Shown here: positions 58,894 through 64,000 of the stretch, in pieces
How positions within the stretch are numbered: the stretch's first letter is position 1
Layout of the letters: every line of letters begins with the position of its first letter
NCBI RefSeq assembly: GCF_000002235.5
Contig: NW_022145534.1
Location: forward strand, 434,001-498,000
Reading direction: 5' to 3'
From: Strongylocentrotus purpuratus
Lineage: Eukaryota > Echinodermata > Echinoidea > Camarodonta > Strongylocentrotidae
Length of the DNA: 64,000 nt
Notes under the pieces: generated by a model
What the model saw: only the letters and a program-made list of their open reading frames with translations
Told to the model about the DNA's origin: nothing
Database searches by the model: none
Program-made: the position numbers and the translations under genes

Positions 58894-59590
58894 GTTTTTT
58901 TTTTTTTTTTAAAGCTTTTTTGCCTTTATTCAGATCTTCATAATTATACAAAATGATGAATAGGAACACAATTGTTCTTACAGTATAAACATACATGTAG
59001 TACATTGTCTCATACATTTTAAACACAGACATCTTTAAAAAATATTTTCCATGAGTATCCAAACTAATAAAGTACACATTCAAAACAAGTGTACAGAATA
59101 TGCTCCAATTCCTTTAAAAAGGAAAAGGTGACGGTAATACTTGGATACCACAATATACAAAGGAACAATTTTTACAACATAATAAGCAAATTAATTAATT
59201 CAATATACATTAAGCAATCTGAACAAAGATTTTTTTATATAAACAAAAAGTATAAGGTGAAGGTGCTGCTTCATAAACCATGATAACAAAATTTGTTATA
59301 TTTACATATAATGTTATGGTGCATTTTTTATTATAACTATATAAGGGTCTTGTATCAGTAGAGGTCTTTAACTATACCGTTATGTAAAAAAATAAAAATA
59401 TAAAATATAATATAAACAACAAAGCAAACACGATAGCAGGTAAGTATCCGGATCGATGAGAAAGTGAGGGAGTGAACAGGAAAAAGGAATTACAATATAA
59501 TACAATCAGTTCCCCTGCCTTAAGGGGTAAAATTTTCCCATTTTTGATAATGTATTGGCAGTTTGTCCTTTAATTTTGCTTTTTCATGTT
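58894..59590 (-). mobile_element. Poly-A-tailed insertion in copy B
   Basis: Begins on the plus strand with a T-run, i.e. a poly-A tail on the minus strand, and is absent from copy A. No RT motif is visible, so a LINE 3' end or SINE of unknown type. Confidence 0.6.
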
Positions 59591-61233
59591 GCGTGTCAGG
59601 TATGAGGTCTAGCGCCATCTAATGTTCGTTTAAAAAAAGAAATACACTTACTTGTAATTCCTCTCTACTGTACTCAAAAACATTGCGTTCATGTCTCTTC
59701 TTTCTTTTCGTGTTACGGAGATAGTTGACAATACAAAGCAAAATCATAGCTGAAATTGTAGGCCTACATCACCAATTTTTTTTTCTTCTTCTTAATAAAC
59801 ACTGATTATTCATTTTGTTAACGATTACTCAAAAATAGATGAGAACAATTATCTTTTGCTTTGATTGTGTATAATAATGATTCTATAACGTCATGCATTG
59901 AGTTCCGTTATTATTGTCTTCGTGTTTGTATACTGTTCCTATAAGAAACATTCACGTCGAATCTAGAAATCTAACTATGACACATAACGCATGTCGTATC
60001 TCGTATAGTATAATATTGTGCTGTGCTCATTTTTTATTTTGTCATGATCGCCAACACCACACTATTTCAGTGTTTTCCAATTAGTTTGTGGTAATACGAT
60101 GTACGTGACGTCATTTTACCAATGTCAGACGTTTGCACAAATTATTATAGCGCCAGATATTTTGACAATATTCATTGTAGGTGGAATATATTACGCATAA
60201 TGAGGGTATCGCTTTCAAGAATAAACGGGTAAACAAATCAAATAAAAGATGTTTTAACCTTGCTTAGCTTCCAGTGAAAGAAAACATAAACCTTGGAGGG
60301 ATATACAGTGTAGAGTAGAGGGTCATAACACTTGAGAATTGTACCCGGTACTAATTCATGCACGATCCAAACCTTACACTGTCGGCGCCTTCAAAGGGCG
60401 ATCATAAATGAAATAAATCTTCTGGAAGACGAAAACAAAATCGAAAGAGGAGTGTTTTGTTATTGAGCCTTTGTGGGGGCAGTAGAGTGAGGTTGGTCTT
60501 GGTAGAGATCACAGCACAAGTACCGATGTGTCATAATTATCATGCATAGGAACCTTTTGAGAGGAATGGCTGGGCGAGGAACAGGGTGGGGGCGTTGGGT
60601 AAAACGCTTTCTGAACAAAAATAAGTCTTAACAAACGGAGAGGGGAAAAAACAAACTTTGCTTGATATGTGGTACAAGCAAAGAGAAAATGAAAACCATC
60701 GCCGAAGGTTGACTTTCAAAGGAAATTTGAGATGATCGTGTCAGACGATTAAAAGGCTATTCATCAAAACATATAGGGATAAAGCGAGTTCGGTTCTGTT
60801 TTATGTCATGGAAACATCGAATTAACCGTGGTCAATTCGTTGGACAATTGCGGCGGCGGCTTGCTCAGAATTTCAAATTGTCTAGACATTTTCTGAAAAA
60901 GGTGATCATGAATAAGAGAAGAAACACTGGCTTGTAACTGTAGGAAGTGAAAGAGTTATTGCTGGAGATCCTTGCCGACTTTGAAGTATATACTTAATCG
61001 TCTTTCGTTATGTCTGCTCAAGCCCACAGACATAAAGCTTAGCTTTTTTGTCACATTAGAATCTCTTTAAATATCCTTTCATTCTACAGATAAATAGGCC
61101 CTATGTTGTTTCACTTAGGTTAGGATTAGGGTTGGTTATGAATTTTTAACGTTGCTTTCGGAATCTTAGTCTCAAACCATAAACTATCGGTTTAACTTTG
61201 AGTGTTTGGAAGATAAAGGTATATAACAAATAT

Positions 61234-61735
61234 CTTTGGTATGGTATTGGTATGGATATTTTATTTATTCACGGCTAAAAACAATTAGAAAAATTGTGCC
61301 CGCATTCAGCAAAGGCTGTTTTTCAGCGAGGCCGTGATTACATAAAATTCGAATAGAATATAAAACAACGAAAATACAATTTACAAACAAATATGCAAGT
61401 TATAATAAATGAACATATTTACAGAAATTTAAGTACAAAATCGAATCATAGTGACAAAGGGAGAAAAACAATTTAAACAAATTAGTATCTATACGAGATG
61501 AAAGAAGTGAGCAAATATCTTGAATTTTACTAATCTCAATGTAGTAAGATTTAGAAGCATTTATAATTCTGAGATCGTTGGGCAAGGTATTAAAAAGCTT
61601 CGATGCATGGAATAATCGACTATGTTGAAGAAAATTTCTGTGAGGTCTTCAAGGGGGATTTGTTAAATTAGCATAACGGAACATCATAGCCTACATTAGT
61701 ATTAAATTCCATCAATGAAGATCTTTGAAAGTGGT
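61234..61735 (-). mobile_element. LINE 3'-end insertion in copy B
   Basis: Absent from copy A. The minus strand reads HSRLFHASKLFNTLPNDLR, a common C-terminal tail of LINE RT proteins, followed by an untranslated tail with a CAGCAAAGGCTGTTTTTCAG hairpin. Confidence 0.65.
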
Positions 61736-62401
61736 ATTAATAAAAATGATTATTATAAAACCGATAATAGGAAAAAAGAGGAATGGATTTTGACGGGATC
61801 CAAATTTTGCAAATCTCCTCTCTCTTTCTCCATTAAATTTCATCTAAAAAAAGTGATGAATTGCAACGTCAACAAAGAGATTATATTCTCCCGGAATTCG
61901 AACATTCTAAATGATTAATAACCTTTTTCCACATCGTCTCAACCGGATTTGTTTAAATCGTATAGGGCTATGGGAATGTTTTCGGAAGGCTTGCACCTCA
62001 TCCGGGACTCGTAAAAATGGCGCCCGAGCCCGAGTTCCAAACCATTGATGATAATTGAGGCCAGAATCTCACACAGACCACCGAAGTCTTCTACGTTATA
62101 TTATTTTCATTCCATGTGAACTATTTGACGAAACATAAATTAAGGATTATGAGAAGAATTTGTGCAATGTCAGACATTTTATTCATTTTGCTTGATGAGT
62201 CTACAGTGTGTGCTGTAACTCCTCCAATCCTAACCCCCTTCCTCCTCCTACTTTATCGTTTGTTCAAGATATTTATTTAATTATCGTTATACATGTATTA
62301 TATTTTGTTCTTTTACCCATCTTTCTTTTTCTCTCCCCCCCCCCGCCCCTCTTTTGTGTTTCTTAATCTTTCTCACTCACTCACTCATTCTCTCTCTCTC
62401 C

Positions 62402-62600
62402 AGTGGCGGATCCAGGGGGCCGGGGGGCGCGAAACGGCCGCGGCCACCCCCCCCCCCCCCCCCCTATTGGCGGTGCAAAAATAGAGAAGGAAAAAGAGGA
62501 AGAAAAGAAGAGAAAAAAAAGAAAGGAGAAGTGAGAAAGAAAAAAAGGAGAAAAGAAAGAAGACAAAAGATACAGAGAGAAGGAAAAAAAAATCGAGCCA
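62402..62600 (+). mobile_element. 'GTGGCGGATCCAGGGGG' interspersed repeat with C-run
   Basis: CAGTGGCGGATCCAGGGGG, a GCGCGAAACGGCCGC block, a C-run, GGCGGTGCAAAA, then a purine tract. The inverse arrangement is at 41,990-42,130, so one family. Confidence 0.7.
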
Positions 62601-62880
62601 CGGATTCAAAGTTAAACGCTAAAAACAGCCCCTGCGCTACAAAGTCAAATTTTTTATCAACGGTAGAGGGCCGCTCCACAACTCTTATTTCGCCATTCAT
62701 TTGGCTTCAGCTCATACCAACTCGCTTGAGCTTATGTTGGTAGTAATCATGGACAGGGGCGACGATCCTGGGCCTGATAAGGGGACACGTCCCCCAGGAA
62801 ATTTAGAAATATAGCTAGAAAGATATATAGCTGAAAGAACGTACGTATTGGGCTTATAGGTGGTAGAAAACAGAGATGTG
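62596..62880 (-). repeat. Inverted homologue of 41,045-41,440
   Basis: Shares CGGATTCAAAGTTAAACG, CAGCTCATACCAACTCGCTT, GGTAGTAATCATGGACAGGG and GGGGACACGTCCCCCAGGAA with the reverse complement of 41,045-41,440, in matching order with deletions. Confidence 0.8.
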
Positions 62881-63125
62881 TGGATACATGCCGGATACAT
62901 GTTGCAATCAACGTCCGAGCTTGGAGAAGATACCTTGAGAGATAGAATGTATAGAATTCCAATTATGACAGTACGGTTCGTTAAGGAGAAGGTTTTGATA
63001 GGTACAAAATGATGATGGGATTGTTTATCATTTACATTGTCATAGAATTCTTGGATTTGTGCCCATCCCCCCCCCCCCAATTCCTCACAAAGGAATCCTG
63101 GATCCGCCACTGAATTATTATTCGA
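62868..63125 (+). mobile_element. LINE 3' terminus, copy 1
   Basis: Runs from AGAGATGTGTGGATACATG to GGATCCGCCACTGAATTATTATTCG. It matches 63,758-64,000 in the same orientation. A 5'-truncated copy. Confidence 0.75.
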
Positions 63126-63651
63126 ATCGGTCAAACCTGCCAACTTTTCGGAATGCATTGAACTTTGGAATATATTTGTGTCAGATAAGGCCATTCTATT
63201 GACCTATTATGGGCCTAAACAAACAATTTTATTGACAAGTTTCGTTCAATTGAAAGCAAGCCTTGCATAACATTTTGACCTAGAATACGATTTGTCTTCT
63301 TTGATCATAAACCAACGCACGTATTTAATAGCGTGCGTCATTCAGTTTTCATTTCATTTTATTTGCTTCATTTAGTCTTGCATTGGTTCCTGTAAGAATT
63401 ACGATCAAGATGAGAATAATCAAACAATAGCAGAATAGTAAAAGTTACAAGTCATTTTTCCGAAGATCCATAATTCCTCAAAATCATGATTCCAAAAGCT
63501 ACGTAATTCCTTACTTTTTTTTGCTACATTCAAAAGGTTCGGTTATCCAAAGGTTCGTGATTCGGAAAGTGAAATAGGGTTCAAATTCCAAAGGCTGGTA
63601 ATTCCGAAAATGATATTGCATTCATCATTCCGATGAATCTTAAAACATTTA
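63126..63651. other. No gene; degenerate ATTCCGAAA-type short repeats
   Basis: From about 63,460 to 63,640 sequence such as CCGAAGATCCATAATTCC recurs in altered form, a known style of simple interspersed repeat. Nothing coding. Confidence 0.4.
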
Positions 63652-64000
63652 TTGGCTGCAAAAGCAGAAGGTACCAGCCCAAGAGGTAAACCAAGAAGTA
63701 ACTGGGAGGGGAACATTTTTAAGACATGGAGTGGAATGACACTGCAAGAGTGTCTTATGATGGCAGAAAATAGAGATGTGTGGATACATGTTGCAATCAA
63801 CCTCAGAGCTGGGAGAAGATACCTTGAGAGATAGAATTATAGAATTCCAAATTATGACAGTACGGTTCGTTATTGAGAAGGTTTTAATGGGTAAAAAATG
63901 GTGATGGGATTTTATATCATTACATTGTCACAGAATTCTTGAACTTGTGCCCATCCCCCACCAAGGAATCCTGCTGGATCCGCTACTGAATAATTATTCG
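63652..64000 (+). pseudogene. LINE ORF2 C-terminus and 3' end, copy 2 (runs off the window)
   Basis: The frame reads GKPRSNWEGNIFKTWSGMTL, then ENRDVWIHVA and RRYLER, matching the usual LINE C-terminal pattern (GRP..RWEDDI..WTG......A.DR..WR). It is followed by the same 3' sequence as copy 1. Confidence 0.7.

Larger units (their letters stand above)
58490..62190 (+). repeat. Dispersed direct repeat, copy B (with insertions)
   Basis: Same-orientation homologue of 5,170-7,650. Extra sequence at about 58,894-59,590 and 61,234-61,735 accounts for the length difference. Identity is high in blocks (for example around the ATAAACGGGTA, GGTTGGTCTTGGTAGAGATC and CTATTCAT segments). Confidence 0.75.

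Overview
This is a window from an animal nuclear genome. Coding sequence lies in short exons with GT/AG borders, the sequence is AT-rich, and it is crowded with decayed transposons, MITEs, minisatellites and microsatellites. The repeat style (TACATGTA-rich DNA, 'GGATCCGCCACTG' elements with C-runs, 'ATAATGCCTCCGG' elements) suggests a marine invertebrate deuterostome, most likely an echinoderm such as a sea urchin. That guess rests on general familiarity, not on a search.

The one clear complete protein gene is a contactin-family neural adhesion gene on the minus strand. Its 19 coding exons run from 43,113 (start) down to 9,947 (stop). The exon phases close exactly, giving a 1,039-residue protein: signal peptide, six Ig domains, four fibronectin III domains and a C-terminal GPI-attachment signal. 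A possible non-coding first exon and TATA-containing promoter lie near 55,143-55,222.

At the left edge (1-2,048) is an inverted, diverged copy of the gene's 3' end (8,070-10,585). It carries a second intact GPI exon on the plus strand at 560-681. This implies a second contactin gene running in from the left, tail-to-tail with the first.

The introns and flanks hold layered mobile elements. Intron 15 has a non-LTR retrotransposon split by a 5.46-kb element with arrays of AACGTT motifs near both ends. Intron 3 has a 5.6-kb element with terminal inverted repeats, clusters of a GTAACRTAYGTTAC palindrome and a broken DDE-like transposase gene. Intron 2 has a minisatellite of roughly 115-bp units. 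Upstream of the start codon are a Mutator-like transposase relic with an internal tandem duplication, LTR-retrotransposon scraps, a 1.26-kb inverted-repeat element filled by a minisatellite, a 940-bp near-perfect palindrome, and a 3.7-kb segment that repeats the sequence at 5,170-7,650. No RNA genes beyond tRNA-derived SINE remnants, and no CRISPR arrays, were seen.
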